The notes: a model not told the origin generated them from the sequence alone. Counted from the first letter of the stretch, positions 6,608 to 15,240 are shown. The stretch: DNA of 27,304 bases from Actinomycetes bacterium (GCA_023442485.1 JAEZZG010000041.1:1-27304), one strand, 5' to 3'. Numbers and translations are program-made.

Positions 6608-9409
6608 TTGAGCTTCATGGACCGTCTTCTCAGCTTTGGAGAAGGACGCACTCTCAAAAAACTGCAGCGGATCGCCGGAGAAATCAATCAGATCGAGCCT
6701 GATTTCCAGCGGATGAGCGATGATGAACTCGTCGGTCAGACCGCTGATTTCAAGCAAAGAATCGACAACGGCGAATCCCTTGACTCTATCCTTCCGGAAG
6801 CCTTCGCTACAGTCCGCGAGGCCTCTGTCAGGGTTCTTGGAAAACGTCATTTCGATGTCCAGCTAGTCGGTGGGGCGGCTCTTCATCTAGGCAATATCGC
6901 CGAGATGAAAACTGGTGAAGGGAAGACCCTGGTCGCCACCCTCCCGTCTTATTTGAATGCCTTGGCAGGTAAGGGCGTCCATGTTGTCACCGTCAACGAT
7001 TATCTAGCCAAGTATCAATCCGAATGGATGGGGCGGCTACACCATTTTCTTGGTCTCAATGTTGGCTCGATTCTTTCCAATATGGCCCAAGATGCCAGAC
7101 GTCAGGCATACCAGGCTGACATTACCTACGGCACCAATAACGAGTTCGGCTTCGATTATCTGCGCGACAACATGTCATTGCAGTTGAGTAACTGCGTCCA
7201 GCGTGGACACTACTTCGCCATCGTCGACGAGGTGGACTCGATTCTGATTGACGAAGCTCGTACCCCACTCATCATCTCCGGCCCGGCAGCAGAGAATAAA
7301 CAGTGGTACCCGGTGTTTGCCCGCCTGGCTACCCGTCTGCGCCGCGATGTCGACTATGAGGTTGACGAGAAGAAGCGCACCGTCTCGATTCTGGCTCCCG
7401 GTATTGAGAAGGCTGAGGATCTACTCGGTATCGACAATCTTTACGAGTCAGCCAACACGCCGTTGATTGGCTACTTGAATAACTCGATCAAGGCCAAGGA
7501 ACTGTTCAAACGCGACAAGGACTATATCGTCGCCCAAGGTGAAGTGTTGATTGTCGATGAGCACACTGGCCGCACCTTGATTGGTCGTCGATACAACGAG
7601 GGTCTGCATCAGTCTCTGGAAGCCAAAGAGGGCGTCGAGATCAAGGATGAATACCAGACGCTAGCCACCATCACCTTGCAGAACTACTTCCGCATGTACG
7701 AAAAGCTGGCTGGTATGACCGGTACCGCCAAGACGGAAGAGAGTGAATTCCAGAAGATTTACGGCCTCTCGGTGATCGAGATTCCGACGAATATGCCGAT
7801 GATTCGTATTGATCAATCTGATCTGATCTACCGCACCGAACAGGCTAAGTTTGAAGCTATCGTCGCCGACGTTGTCGATCGCCACGAGAAGGGGCAGCCC
7901 GTTCTGTTGGGTACGGCCTCGGTGGAAAAATCGGAGCTGTTGTCCGCCTTGCTCAAGCGAGCCGGGGTTGCTCACCAGGTGCTCAATGCCAAGTATCACG
8001 AGCAGGAAGCGGCAGTGGTTGCTTTGGCTGGGCGCAAGGGTGCGGTGACAGTCGCTACCAACATGGCAGGCCGTGGTACCGACATCATGCTCGGCGGCAA
8101 TGCCGAGTTCTTGGCTGACGCGGACCTGCGTCGTCGTGATATTGACCCGATCGAAGAACCCGAACTCTACGAAAAGGAATATGGGCCGGCTCTGAAAATG
8201 TTTGAGGAGCAGACCAAGACCGAACATGACGAGGTCACCGAGCTTGGCGGTCTCTATGTCATCGGTTCAGAAAGGCACGAGTCACGCCGTATCGATAACC
8301 AGTTGCGTGGTCGTTCCGGACGTCAGGGTGACCCGGGTGAATCGAGGTTCTACCTCTCACTTGAAGACGATCTGATGCGTCTGTTCAAGTCTGAGCTTGT
8401 CGCCCGGGCGATGACGACCATGAATCTGCCTGACGATGTCCCGATCGAGACTAAACTGATCACTCGCTCTATTGAGTCGGCCCAGAAACAGGTCGAAGCT
8501 CAAAACTTTGAAATCCGAAAGAATGTGCTCCGCTATGACGACGTGATGAACCGTCAGCGTCACGCAATCTACAAGGATCGTCGCCGCATCCTCGAAGGTG
8601 AAGACGTAGAATCCACGCTGCGCGGCCTGGTCGAGAAGGTGGTCTCGGGTGTGGTTGCTGTCAACACCGAGGGCCTGCTTGAGGACTGGGATCTGGACGT
8701 GCTCTGGACCCAGATGCGCACCCTCTACCCAGTCACCCTCGACATTGACGATTACTACGGTGTCGAACGCGACGAGTTGATTCAAGCCTTCGTCGAGGAC
8801 GCCAATACCGCGTATGACCGGCGAGAAGAGGCCCTGGGCGAAGAGAATATGCGCGAGTTTGAGCGGCAGGTCATGTTGACTGTCCTCGACCGTAAGTGGC
8901 GTGAACACCTCTACGAGATGGACTATCTGCGTGAGGGCATTGGTTTGCGTGCCTATGCTCAGCGTGACCCGCTGGTTGAGTACCAGAACGAAGGCGGGCA
9001 GATGTATGACGCCATGTACGCCGCCTTTGAAGAAGAGGTCGTCGGCTACCTGTTCAATCTCGAGGTCCGGGTCAACCGTCCTGAACCCCAGCAGCCAACC
9101 CTATCTGTCGGCGACGAATCAACCGATTTGTCGGCAGACTCGCTGGCTGCGGCTTTGAAACAGCGTCGTGAAGCCGAACTAGGATCGGTCCAAGACGAAT
9201 CCGCCCAGGTCGGGTCGCTGCAGGTTGCCGGGTTGAAGCAGCGAGAAGAAACGAATCTTTCCTATTCAGCTCCCGACGAATCTGGTGCTGCCGTCAAAGA
9301 CACCAAGTCGCGCAGCGAGAAGAGTGCCTTCGCCGGGGTTGGACGCAACCAGAAGTGCCCGTGTGGTTCCGGAAAGAAGTTCAAGGTTTGCCACGGCGCT
9401 AACCGCTAA
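6608..9409 (+). CDS. secA: Preprotein translocase ATPase SecA
   Basis: 933 residues from TTG 6608. This start was chosen because AGAAGG (6595-6600) is 7 nt upstream; the next in-frame ATG at 6617 is too far from it. The motor begins with GEGRTLKKLQRIAGEIN, Walker A MKTGEGKT and the DEAD-like Walker B IVDEVDSILIDEARTPL. It continues with motif V/VI regions VTVATNMAGRGTDIMLGG and NQLRGRSGRQGDPG, then the helical wing and scaffold. A low-complexity linker leads to a C-terminal SEC-C zinc motif (CPCGSGKKFKVCHG). SecA drives secretory proteins through SecYEG using ATP. The zinc tail and housekeeping context point to SecA1. A strong hairpin follows the stop. Confidence 0.97.
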   Translation: MSFMDRLLSFGEGRTLKKLQRIAGEINQIEPDFQRMSDDELVGQTADFKQRIDNGESLDSILPEAFATVREASVRVLGKRHFDVQLVGGAALHLGNIAEMKTGEGKTLVATLPSYLNALAGKGVHVVTVNDYLAKYQSEWMGRLHHFLGLNVGSILSNMAQDARRQAYQADITYGTNNEFGFDYLRDNMSLQLSNCVQRGHYFAIVDEVDSILIDEARTPLIISGPAAENKQWYPVFARLATRLRRDVDYEVDEKKRTVSILAPGIEKAEDLLGIDNLYESANTPLIGYLNNSIKAKELFKRDKDYIVAQGEVLIVDEHTGRTLIGRRYNEGLHQSLEAKEGVEIKDEYQTLATITLQNYFRMYEKLAGMTGTAKTEESEFQKIYGLSVIEIPTNMPMIRIDQSDLIYRTEQAKFEAIVADVVDRHEKGQPVLLGTASVEKSELLSALLKRAGVAHQVLNAKYHEQEAAVVALAGRKGAVTVATNMAGRGTDIMLGGNAEFLADADLRRRDIDPIEEPELYEKEYGPALKMFEEQTKTEHDEVTELGGLYVIGSERHESRRIDNQLRGRSGRQGDPGESRFYLSLEDDLMRLFKSELVARAMTTMNLPDDVPIETKLITRSIESAQKQVEAQNFEIRKNVLRYDDVMNRQRHAIYKDRRRILEGEDVESTLRGLVEKVVSGVVAVNTEGLLEDWDLDVLWTQMRTLYPVTLDIDDYYGVERDELIQAFVEDANTAYDRREEALGEENMREFERQVMLTVLDRKWREHLYEMDYLREGIGLRAYAQRDPLVEYQNEGGQMYDAMYAAFEEEVVGYLFNLEVRVNRPEPQQPTLSVGDESTDLSADSLAAALKQRREAELGSVQDESAQVGSLQVAGLKQREETNLSYSAPDESGAAVKDTKSRSEKSAFAGVGRNQKCPCGSGKKFKVCHGANR

Positions 9410-9412
9410 CCG

Positions 9413-10066
9413 CTAGTTGCTGTCTCCACCGATCAGGCTGGGTGTGCCGAGGATTGTGAAACCTCGACACACCCAGTTATCGTCTACGACCCTGAGGACC
9501 GCAGTGCCGGCAAGTGACCTGGGGATCGGACGCTGAGGTGCCGGGTTCCCCGGAGCCTGTCCACTTGATTGCGGAAGGGGTGAGGCCGACCGACGCCGGG
9601 GGCGCGGGTGCGGCGAATCTTGACCGGTGATGATGATCCGGAAATAACAAAATGCCCTCTCCTCAGAGACGGCGACTAGCCTGATCGATTCAATCCGCGA
9701 TTCTGCCCACAACCTCACCTGGTGCCAGCGCTTCAACTCCAGCCAAGACTCGGCGTCGAAGACAGATCGAAACTGAGAAGCAGGACGACGTCCAGACAAG
9801 ACCTCCAATACTGATTTGATAAGGATGGAGGCGACTTGGCGTCGAGGATCTTGGCTTGATAGAGGCTCAGGGATGACCCGCACATCGCAGGAGTGAGGGA
9901 GAAGTTCAAGGACTGGGATATTCACCTTCCCATTGTCCAAGCCCTGATCATCCACTGACCGGATCGAACCAGAATCTGTGGATAAGTCACGGCGCTGCCC
10001 GAGTGGAATCGGAACAATCTCACACGTCCTGAGCGACCTGCCAATCACTGCAGGCTTGCAACTCAT
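9413..10066 (-). CDS. Rv3235-family conserved actinobacterial protein
   Basis: 217 residues on the minus strand, converging on secA with only 3 bp between stops. The core (about 75-130) has RRQVASILIKSVLEVLSGRRPASQ and then LWAESRIESIRLVAVSEERAFCYFRI. After a Pro/Arg/Ser-rich insert comes the closing segment RSLAGTAVLRVVDDNWVCRGF. This pattern, with a G-RP element near the middle and a W-C element near the end, is that of the small Rv3235 family found beside secA in actinobacteria. Its function is unknown. The start at 10066 has no strong ribosome binding site, so the N-terminal 50 residues are uncertain. The last 25 codons also contain a strong hairpin. Confidence 0.7.
   Translation of the reverse strand: MSCKPAVIGRSLRTCEIVPIPLGQRRDLSTDSGSIRSVDDQGLDNGKVNIPVLELLPHSCDVRVIPEPLSSQDPRRQVASILIKSVLEVLSGRRPASQFRSVFDAESWLELKRWHQVRLWAESRIESIRLVAVSEERAFCYFRIIITGQDSPHPRPRRRSASPLPQSSGQAPGNPAPQRPIPRSLAGTAVLRVVDDNWVCRGFTILGTPSLIGGDSN
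9438..9476. terminator. Strong hairpin after secA, inside the convergent gene
   Basis: CTGGGTGTG (9438-9446) pairs perfectly with CACACCCAG (9468-9476). Inside, after one mismatch, CGAGG pairs with CCTCG, leaving a 9-nt loop. It sits 28 bp after the secA stop and so is well placed to end the secA transcript, though no long T-run follows. It is also coding DNA for the C-terminus of the minus-strand gene ending at 9413. Confidence 0.55.
9977..9985 (-). other. DnaA-box 9-mer within the Rv3235-family gene
   Basis: TGTGGATAA here is the exact reverse complement of TTATCCACA. It is a second perfect match in the window, the other being at 4832-4840; a one-mismatch copy (TTATCCACC) is at 22643-22651. 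The sites are far apart, so they do not form an origin. They could be isolated titration sites or chance. Confidence 0.3.
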
Positions 10067-10199
10067 ATCGGCTTACGCCTCGCAGTGGCCGTGAAGCGAG
10101 AAGGCCTCGGCTGCACCCGCACGCCGCCGTCACCACCACTAGGTGATCGCTGCCACAAGGAACCGATATGCTTCAACAAGATCGTCTTAAGGAGTCACA

Positions 10200-10826
10200 G
10201 TGGAAGGTCAGCACCAACCTCGCTCACGTCAGCGTCCCCACCCATCACGCGGACGCACACCCAGACCCCAACAGCGCGGGCGCAACGATTATGCAACCCA
10301 TCGTGTGGGTGTGGGGGAGACGAAATCTGCCTGCCCTGACGCAGTGACCCGACCTCGTGGAGATAGCCCCGCCTTCATCTGCGTGGCAGTTTCGCGACAA
10401 GAACTCGCTGATCTATTCGATGGCAAAACTATCGACTCCAAGATCGGTTTCACCCCTAATCAAGCCCTGCTTGATGCCGTCGACATCGATGAATCGGGTG
10501 GTGAAGAAGCCGAGCGGGCAGCACTGATGATGGCGTCAATCTATGCCTTAACCCGCTACGGTGAACGGTTGGTGATGACGGGTACTCTCCCGCGCACGTC
10601 CCTGACGGAGAGCGCGGAGGAGTGCCACAACGGTGCAGTTAGGTTGGCCAGCGTGAACCTAACTGGGATGGAGAGTTGGTTCGATGACGAGTTACCTCAA
10701 CTTGCTCGCCAAGCAGCCAGCCTGACTCTCGGTGACAGTATCGATGACGCCTGGAATAAGCCAATTGTTCAGAAACTCATGGAAGAATCAGATCTGCTCT
10801 GGCACGACATTACTGAGCGTTTGTGA
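10200..10826 (+). CDS. DUF6912-like conserved actinobacterial protein
   Basis: 208 residues from GTG 10200, preceded by AAGGAG with a 5-nt spacer, which fixes the start. The first 55 residues are low-complexity and rich in Arg, Pro and Gln. The folded part begins near residue 58 (AFICVAVSRQELADLF). It contains FTPNQALLDAVDIDESGGEEAER, an alanine-rich helix (ALMMASIYAL) and a strand RLVMTGTLP. The order (short N-terminal strand, acidic E-E-x-E turn, Ala-rich helix, basic strand) resembles the DUF6912 family of unknown function. No catalytic motif is visible. The stop overlaps by 17 bp with the convergent DUF2505-like gene. Confidence 0.6.
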   Translation: MEGQHQPRSRQRPHPSRGRTPRPQQRGRNDYATHRVGVGETKSACPDAVTRPRGDSPAFICVAVSRQELADLFDGKTIDSKIGFTPNQALLDAVDIDESGGEEAERAALMMASIYALTRYGERLVMTGTLPRTSLTESAEECHNGAVRLASVNLTGMESWFDDELPQLARQAASLTLGDSIDDAWNKPIVQKLMEESDLLWHDITERL

Positions 10827-11298
10827 GCCAAGTCTCACCTAGCTCTTGCTGTACCTCAATCACCCTGGTCATGAAGGGAGAGGCAGCCTGTTCGATTTTC
10901 TTGCCGATAACTGGAATCTTGACCTGGAGGGTAGCGTCGTAATCCACCACGGTTCCCCGCCCGGCGGCTGTGATATCGGCTTGGCCGGTGAAATGCAGCG
11001 GGACCTTGGCCACATCGATGCGCATCTTGCCCCGATAGGATTCGTCCCCGTTGGGTGACCACGTCACCGTGTAGGTGACATCCATGAGCTTGCCGCTAAA
11101 CATCGGAACTGACGATGGTGCCGGCAGTTGCATTGATAGACGTGTCGTCATGCCGCCGTCGGTTCTTGGCTCAGCCGATGTCGAATAGGTGTTGGCGCGG
11201 CAGCGCTGGGCGAGCTGTTCCAGCCACTTGGTAGAGGTCATCATGGCATAGACCTGATCTGGGCGGGCAGCGTAATCCAATCGGGAAGTGATCTGCAT
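10810..11298 (-). CDS. DUF2505-like protein (START/SRPBCC-type fold)
   Basis: 162 residues if started at ATG 11298. An ATG 21 bp upstream (11319), with AGGA ahead of it, would add seven residues and is nearly as good. The protein begins MQITSRLDYAARPDQVYAMMTSTKWLEQL, the usual opening of DUF2505 proteins, which are polyketide-cyclase/START-like lipid-binding folds. Beta-rich segments follow (YTVTWSPNGD, RGKMRIDVAKVPLHFTG, GTVVDYDATLQVKIPVIGKKIE), ending in a long helix. No ligand or reaction can be inferred. It is transcribed away from the PHP gene and runs into the DUF6912-like gene tail to tail. Confidence 0.65.
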   Translation of the reverse strand: MQITSRLDYAARPDQVYAMMTSTKWLEQLAQRCRANTYSTSAEPRTDGGMTTRLSMQLPAPSSVPMFSGKLMDVTYTVTWSPNGDESYRGKMRIDVAKVPLHFTGQADITAAGRGTVVDYDATLQVKIPVIGKKIEQAASPFMTRVIEVQQELGETWLTNAQ

Positions 11299-11371
11299 GC
11301 CGCCATTGTGCCAAAGCATCCATTCCTGCCAGTAATCGGTGATGTTTGACTCGTTTTGGCATGATTGGTCC

Positions 11372-12226
11372 ATGAGGATCGATCTGCACACGCACTCTAG
11401 CGTCTCCGATGGCACCGACAGCCCCACGCGGCTCGTCATCAACGCCCAAGATGCCGGACTTGACGTGATTGCGTTGACCGATCACGACACCTTCGATGGG
11501 GTCAATGAAGCCATCGACGCCGGTCGGCGTCTCGGAGTGCAGGTGATCCCCGGGGTTGAGATGTCGACGAAGGTCGAAGACCTATCGATTCACTTACTCG
11601 GCTACGGCCCAATCATGGATAACCGGGCGCTCAACGACGAACTGGCGCGGGTCCGCCAATCCCGTCAGGGACGGATTCCACTCATATGTGCCCAGTTGAG
11701 AGAGGCAGGGGTCGACATCACTGAGGACGAGGTCATCGAGCAAGCGGCGGGTTCACCTTCGGTGGGGCGTCCTCACGTCGCAGACGTGATGGTGGCCAAA
11801 GGGATCACAAAGGATCGCTCGGAAGCCTTTGAACACTACTTGCTGCGAGGCCGTCCCGGATATGTCAGCCGATACGCCACCCCGTTGCCGCTGGCGATTC
11901 AGCTCATCCACGCAGCCGGGGGAGTTGCGGTGATTGCCCACCCGTGGGGCCGTCACGGAGATGAGGTGCTGACACCGACCTACATCACCAACTTGGTCAC
12001 TAGCTATGGGCTGGATGGCATCGAGGTTGATCACACCGACCATGATCAAGATACTCGCGCCTTATTGTCAGATCTGGGCTATCGTCTTGGACTCGTGCGC
12101 ACGGGAGGAAGCGACTATCACGGAACCGGCAAACCCAATAATTCGCTAGGGTGCAATCTCACCCGTGAGACCGCATTGAATGAGCTTTCGCGGCGCGTTG
12201 ATGGACGTCTGACACGAATGATATGA
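11372..12226 (+). CDS. PHP-domain phosphoesterase (YciV/RNase AM-like)
   Basis: 284 residues from ATG 11372. The metal-binding motifs of the PHP superfamily are all present: DLHTHS (His6, His8), DG at 13-14, LTDHDTFDG (about 36-43), PGVEMS with Glu63, IAHPWGRHG in the second half, and GSDYHG near the C-terminus. Length and order fit the TrpH/YciV group. Some of its members remove the 3'-phosphate from pAp and act as 5'-3' exoribonucleases on short RNAs, including 5S rRNA maturation. No Shine-Dalgarno is visible. CATGAT at 11360-11365 could be a -10 placing transcription near the A of the ATG, so the mRNA may be leaderless (inference). Confidence 0.85.
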   Translation: MRIDLHTHSSVSDGTDSPTRLVINAQDAGLDVIALTDHDTFDGVNEAIDAGRRLGVQVIPGVEMSTKVEDLSIHLLGYGPIMDNRALNDELARVRQSRQGRIPLICAQLREAGVDITEDEVIEQAAGSPSVGRPHVADVMVAKGITKDRSEAFEHYLLRGRPGYVSRYATPLPLAIQLIHAAGGVAVIAHPWGRHGDEVLTPTYITNLVTSYGLDGIEVDHTDHDQDTRALLSDLGYRLGLVRTGGSDYHGTGKPNNSLGCNLTRETALNELSRRVDGRLTRMI

Positions 12227-12280
12227 GCCGGGGTCCTCCAGTGTGCTTGGTGGCGCTCAAAGACGAAGGCTAATCCTTGC

Positions 12281-12286
12281 TAGACT
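12281..12286 (+). promoter_or_regulatory. Candidate -10 element of trpS
   Basis: TAGACT lies 38 bp upstream of the trpS GTG in a 98-bp gap after the PHP gene, which suggests a short leader of about 30 nt. The same hexamer occurs at 15235-15240 on the minus strand before the DEAD-box gene. No leader peptide, attenuator or T-box structure was found in this gap. Confidence 0.35.
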
Positions 12287-12324
12287 GAACGGGTTATTCA
12301 TCAAAGATAGAGGGAGTTGTCGCC

Positions 12325-13461
12325 GTGACCCGTCAGTGCGCCGATCTCGAGACCGTCGATGCGTCTACTGTTGACGCCGATCTTGAAACCAGTTTGAGTG
12401 AAGGCTCGCTGCGGCGTAGCTTGGCTCGTTCGGCTGAGATTGCCCATGATCTCAAAATCAACCCTGGCAAGTACCGGATGTTGACCGGAGACCGTCCGAC
12501 CGGCAATCTCCACCTAGGTCATTTCTTCGGTTCGTTGGAGAATCGCGTCCGGTTGCAGGATCTCGGCGTCGACACGATGGTGCTGATTGCTGACTATCAG
12601 GTAATCACCGATCGTGACGGCACCGGCCCGATCCAGGAGCGAGTCTATTCCCTGCTGGCTGATTACATTGCCGCAGGTATCGATCCTGAACGCTCCACGG
12701 TGTTCACCCATTCGATGGTCCCGGGGTTGAACCAGTTGATGCTGCCATTCTTGTCCTTGGTGACGGAATCGGAACTGCGTCGAAACCCCACCGTCAAGGC
12801 CGAGCTTGAGTTGACCAACGGACGCCCCATGTCCGGGTTGATGCTGACCTATCCGGTTCATCAAGCCGCCGATATTCTTTTCTGCCAGGCCAACCTGGTC
12901 CCGGTCGGCAAGGACCAACTCCCACATCTGGAGCAGGCCCGGGTGATTGCCAGGCGTTTCGATGAGCGCTACGGACGGGTTGATCCGGCCCGTCCAATCT
13001 TCCCAGCCCCAGAGGCTCTGCTGAGCAAGGGGGCCGCGATTCTTGGACTTGACGGCACCAAGATGAGCAAGTCCAAGGGCAATACCATCGAATTGGGGAT
13101 GAGCGCAGACGAAACGGCCAAGCGAATCAAACGTGCCGTGACTGATTCAGATCGCCACATCACTTATGATCCGGACAATCGTCCTGAGGTGTCGAATCTG
13201 GTCTCTCTTGCAGCCTTGTGCCTGGATCGCACCCCGGAAGACGTCGCGGAGGAGATCGGTGATGGCGGAGGCGGCGGCTTAAAGAAGCTGCTGACTGAGG
13301 CGGTCAACACCAGATTCGCTGCTCACCGCGCCAAGAGGGCTGAGCTCTTGGCCAACCCCGACTACTTGGCTGAGGTGTTGGCGAAGGGCAATGCCGTCGC
13401 TAACGAGATTGCCGACAAGACCCTGGCTCAGGTGCGCGAAGCGATGAAAATGGTGTACTAA
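12325..13461 (+). CDS. trpS: Tryptophanyl-tRNA synthetase, GDRPTG type
   Basis: 378 residues from GTG 12325, with GGGAG 8 nt upstream. It is a class I synthetase: the HIGH-like signature is HLGH (63-66) in TGDRPTGNLHLGH, and KMSKS lies at 246-250. The Rossmann core between them contains LIADYQVITD. It attaches tryptophan to tRNA-Trp. A 47-residue N-terminal extension rich in Asp, Glu and Ser precedes the catalytic core; its last part (RSAEIAHDLKINPGKYR) is usual for this subgroup in actinobacteria, while the first 28 residues look extra. The GDRPTG form belongs to the branch that includes indolmycin-resistant and second-copy TrpRS enzymes; resistance here is unproven. Two hairpins follow the stop. 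Confidence 0.93.
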   Translation: MTRQCADLETVDASTVDADLETSLSEGSLRRSLARSAEIAHDLKINPGKYRMLTGDRPTGNLHLGHFFGSLENRVRLQDLGVDTMVLIADYQVITDRDGTGPIQERVYSLLADYIAAGIDPERSTVFTHSMVPGLNQLMLPFLSLVTESELRRNPTVKAELELTNGRPMSGLMLTYPVHQAADILFCQANLVPVGKDQLPHLEQARVIARRFDERYGRVDPARPIFPAPEALLSKGAAILGLDGTKMSKSKGNTIELGMSADETAKRIKRAVTDSDRHITYDPDNRPEVSNLVSLAALCLDRTPEDVAEEIGDGGGGGLKKLLTEAVNTRFAAHRAKRAELLANPDYLAEVLAKGNAVANEIADKTLAQVREAMKMVY

Positions 13462-13485
13462 CTCGCACAGCACCGAAGATCGCTA

Positions 13486-13516
13486 GCTTCCCCGTAACTA
13501 GAGCTTTCGGGGAAGC
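13486..13516. terminator. Hairpin 1 between trpS and the convergent helicase gene
   Basis: GCTTCCCCG (13486-13494) and CGGGGAAGC (13508-13516) form a perfect 9-bp stem with a 13-nt loop, 24 bp after the trpS stop. There is no pronounced T-run. Its position between two convergent genes makes a bidirectional terminator likely. Confidence 0.55.
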
Positions 13517-13527
13517 CACTCAGCCCT

Positions 13528-13556
13528 GTTTCACCCTGCACGTGGCAGGGTGAAAC
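13528..13556. terminator. Hairpin 2 between trpS and the convergent helicase gene
   Basis: GTTTCACCCTGC (13528-13539) and GCAGGGTGAAAC (13545-13556) form a perfect 12-bp stem with a 5-nt loop, 22 bp beyond the stop of the minus-strand helicase gene. With hairpin 1 it makes a double structure in the 117-bp convergent gap. No long T-run is present on either strand. Confidence 0.6.
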
Positions 13557-13578
13557 ACTTGGAAAGAGACAATGCTAA

Positions 13579-15219
13579 TTACTGGGCCTGTGAATCACCT
13601 GAGGTGGGTTTCCCATTGCGGGTGCGTCGACGCCGACGTCGCGGAACCTGGGACTTTGTCACATCTGATTGATCTTGACGCGGTGACGGTGTGCTCATGT
13701 CTGCGCCCTGACCTGGCCCTTCGCCGGTCCCGTGACGAGGTTTCCCATTGCGGGTGCGTCGACGCTGGCGTCTCTTACCGTCTCCACTATCGCGTCCGCC
13801 ACGATCGCTGCCGTCGCGCCTGCGGCTTCCTTCAAGTCCGCGACTGCGACCACGGCCACCGTCTCGACCTCGGCCAGAGCCCTTCTCCTCGCGTTCTCCG
13901 CGACGATTCTCAACCACGCCCTTGGCATCAGCGGGGATGTTGAGATCACTATAGAGGTGCTCAGAGGTGGAATAGGTCTCGATCGGGTCGTCGAATTCTA
14001 GATTGAGCTGCCGGTTAATCACCTTCCAGCGAACAACGTCGGTCCAGTCCACCAAGGTGACCGCGATTCCTTTGGCGCCAGCGCGTCCGGTGCGTCCGAT
14101 CCGATGGACATAGCTCTTGTCGTCTTCTGGACATTCGTAGTTGATCACATGGGACACACCAGTCACATCAATGCCGCGGGCGGCAACATCGGTGGCAACC
14201 AGAGCCCGGGTTTTGCCGGTGCGAAACTTCTTCAGGGACTTCTCACGCATCCGCTGGTTCAAGTCGCCGTGAATGACGCAGACATCAAAGCCTCGGTCGT
14301 ACAACTCGTCGTGGAGACGATTCGCGTCGCGCTTCATCCGGCAAAAAATCATGACCTTGTCGACGTCACTGGACTGTAAAATCCGGGCGACGATCTCGGG
14401 CTTGTCTAGTTCATGGGCCTGGTAAATCAACTGGGTGGTGTCTGGTACGGTTGCGCGGGCGTCGCGTCCCTCAGCACGGATATTGATCGGATGGTGAAGG
14501 TGGGCGCGAGCCAAGGACATCACCTCAGCCGGCATGGTGGCCGAGAAGAGGAGGGTCTGTCGGTGCTGTGGGGTGTGCTGCAGGAGGCGTTCCACATCGG
14601 TGAGGAAGCCTAGGTCGAGCATCTCATCGGCTTCATCGAGGACGGCGACTGAGATATTGGTCAGTTTGAGCGAGCCGCGATCGATCAGATCCAGGAGGCG
14701 ACCAGGGGTGCCGACGACGATATCGACACCTCTTTCTAGGTCAGCGAGCTGATCGTCGTAGCTGACCCCTCCGTAGATGGTGGTGACTCGGGCTCGTCGA
14801 ATCTTGCCAGCAGTGTCGATCTCGTTGGCTACCTGAACCGCTAGTTCGCGGGTGGGGCACATCACCAGAGCCTGGGGGAGAGTGTTGTCTTCGCTGTAGT
14901 TGTCGTCGCCGGGCAAGCTGATTCGTTGCAAGATGGTGACGCCGAAGGCGAGGGTTTTCCCGGTGCCGGTGCGCGCCTGGCCGATGAGATCAGCCCCGGT
15001 GAGCGCAAGCGGGATCGCGAGTTCTTGAATCGGGAATGGCGAGGTGATAGACGCATCGGCGAGGGCTTTGACGATGTCGTCATGGACGCCCAACTCCGCA
15101 AAAGTGGTGTCGGAGCCAGTCGCAGTCGCCTCATCATCGACAGTCATGGAATCGTTGGTAGACAGGATATTCAGCTTTCTATCAGGAGCTTTGCCGGAAT
15201 CTCCGGCCCTTTCAGTCAT
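13579..15219 (-). CDS. DEAD-box RNA helicase, RhlE-like, with arginine-rich tail
   Basis: 546 residues. The two RecA-like domains span about 38-400. Motifs are the Q-motif FAELGVHDDIVKAL...FPIQ, motif I ARTGTGKT, Ia PTRELA, motif II DEAD in LDEADEMLDLGF, motif III SAT, and motif VI HRIGRTGRAG. All catalytic residues are present. From about residue 445 the protein is a basic disordered tail rich in Arg, Gly and Ser, with RRRTRNGKP occurring twice. The helicase unwinds RNA duplexes, probably in ribosome assembly or mRNA decay. The placement near a ferritin-like gene and DUF3107 matches the Rv3211 (rhlE) locus. TAGACT on the minus strand at 15235-15240 is a likely -10. No good Shine-Dalgarno precedes the ATG. 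Confidence 0.9.
   Translation of the reverse strand: MTERAGDSGKAPDRKLNILSTNDSMTVDDEATATGSDTTFAELGVHDDIVKALADASITSPFPIQELAIPLALTGADLIGQARTGTGKTLAFGVTILQRISLPGDDNYSEDNTLPQALVMCPTRELAVQVANEIDTAGKIRRARVTTIYGGVSYDDQLADLERGVDIVVGTPGRLLDLIDRGSLKLTNISVAVLDEADEMLDLGFLTDVERLLQHTPQHRQTLLFSATMPAEVMSLARAHLHHPINIRAEGRDARATVPDTTQLIYQAHELDKPEIVARILQSSDVDKVMIFCRMKRDANRLHDELYDRGFDVCVIHGDLNQRMREKSLKKFRTGKTRALVATDVAARGIDVTGVSHVINYECPEDDKSYVHRIGRTGRAGAKGIAVTLVDWTDVVRWKVINRQLNLEFDDPIETYSTSEHLYSDLNIPADAKGVVENRRGEREEKGSGRGRDGGRGRSRGLEGSRRRDGSDRGGRDSGDGKRRQRRRTRNGKPRHGTGEGPGQGADMSTPSPRQDQSDVTKSQVPRRRRRRTRNGKPTSGDSQAQ
13607..13765 (-). repeat. 27-bp direct repeat in the helicase tail
   Basis: The same 27 bp occurs at 13607-13633 and 13739-13765, spaced 132 bp apart. 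Read on the minus strand, it encodes the shared peptide RTRNGKP and the preceding Arg codons near the C-terminus of the helicase. The exact nucleotide identity suggests a recent duplication or gene conversion within the tail. Confidence 0.8.
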
Positions 15220-15234
15220 CTTTTATTCGGTCGA

Positions 15235-15240
15235 AGTCTA
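15235..15240 (-). promoter_or_regulatory. Candidate -10 element of the DEAD-box gene
   Basis: On the minus strand this is TAGACT, 15 bp upstream of the helicase start codon in a 71-bp divergent gap. It is identical to the candidate -10 of trpS. The implied leader is very short, which agrees with the absence of a Shine-Dalgarno. Confidence 0.35.

Noticed and set aside
10085..10339. 84-codon plus-strand ORF upstream of and overlapping the DUF6912-like gene
   Set aside because: It is in a different frame from the gene at 10200, which has a strong ribosome binding site, and its product is low-complexity.
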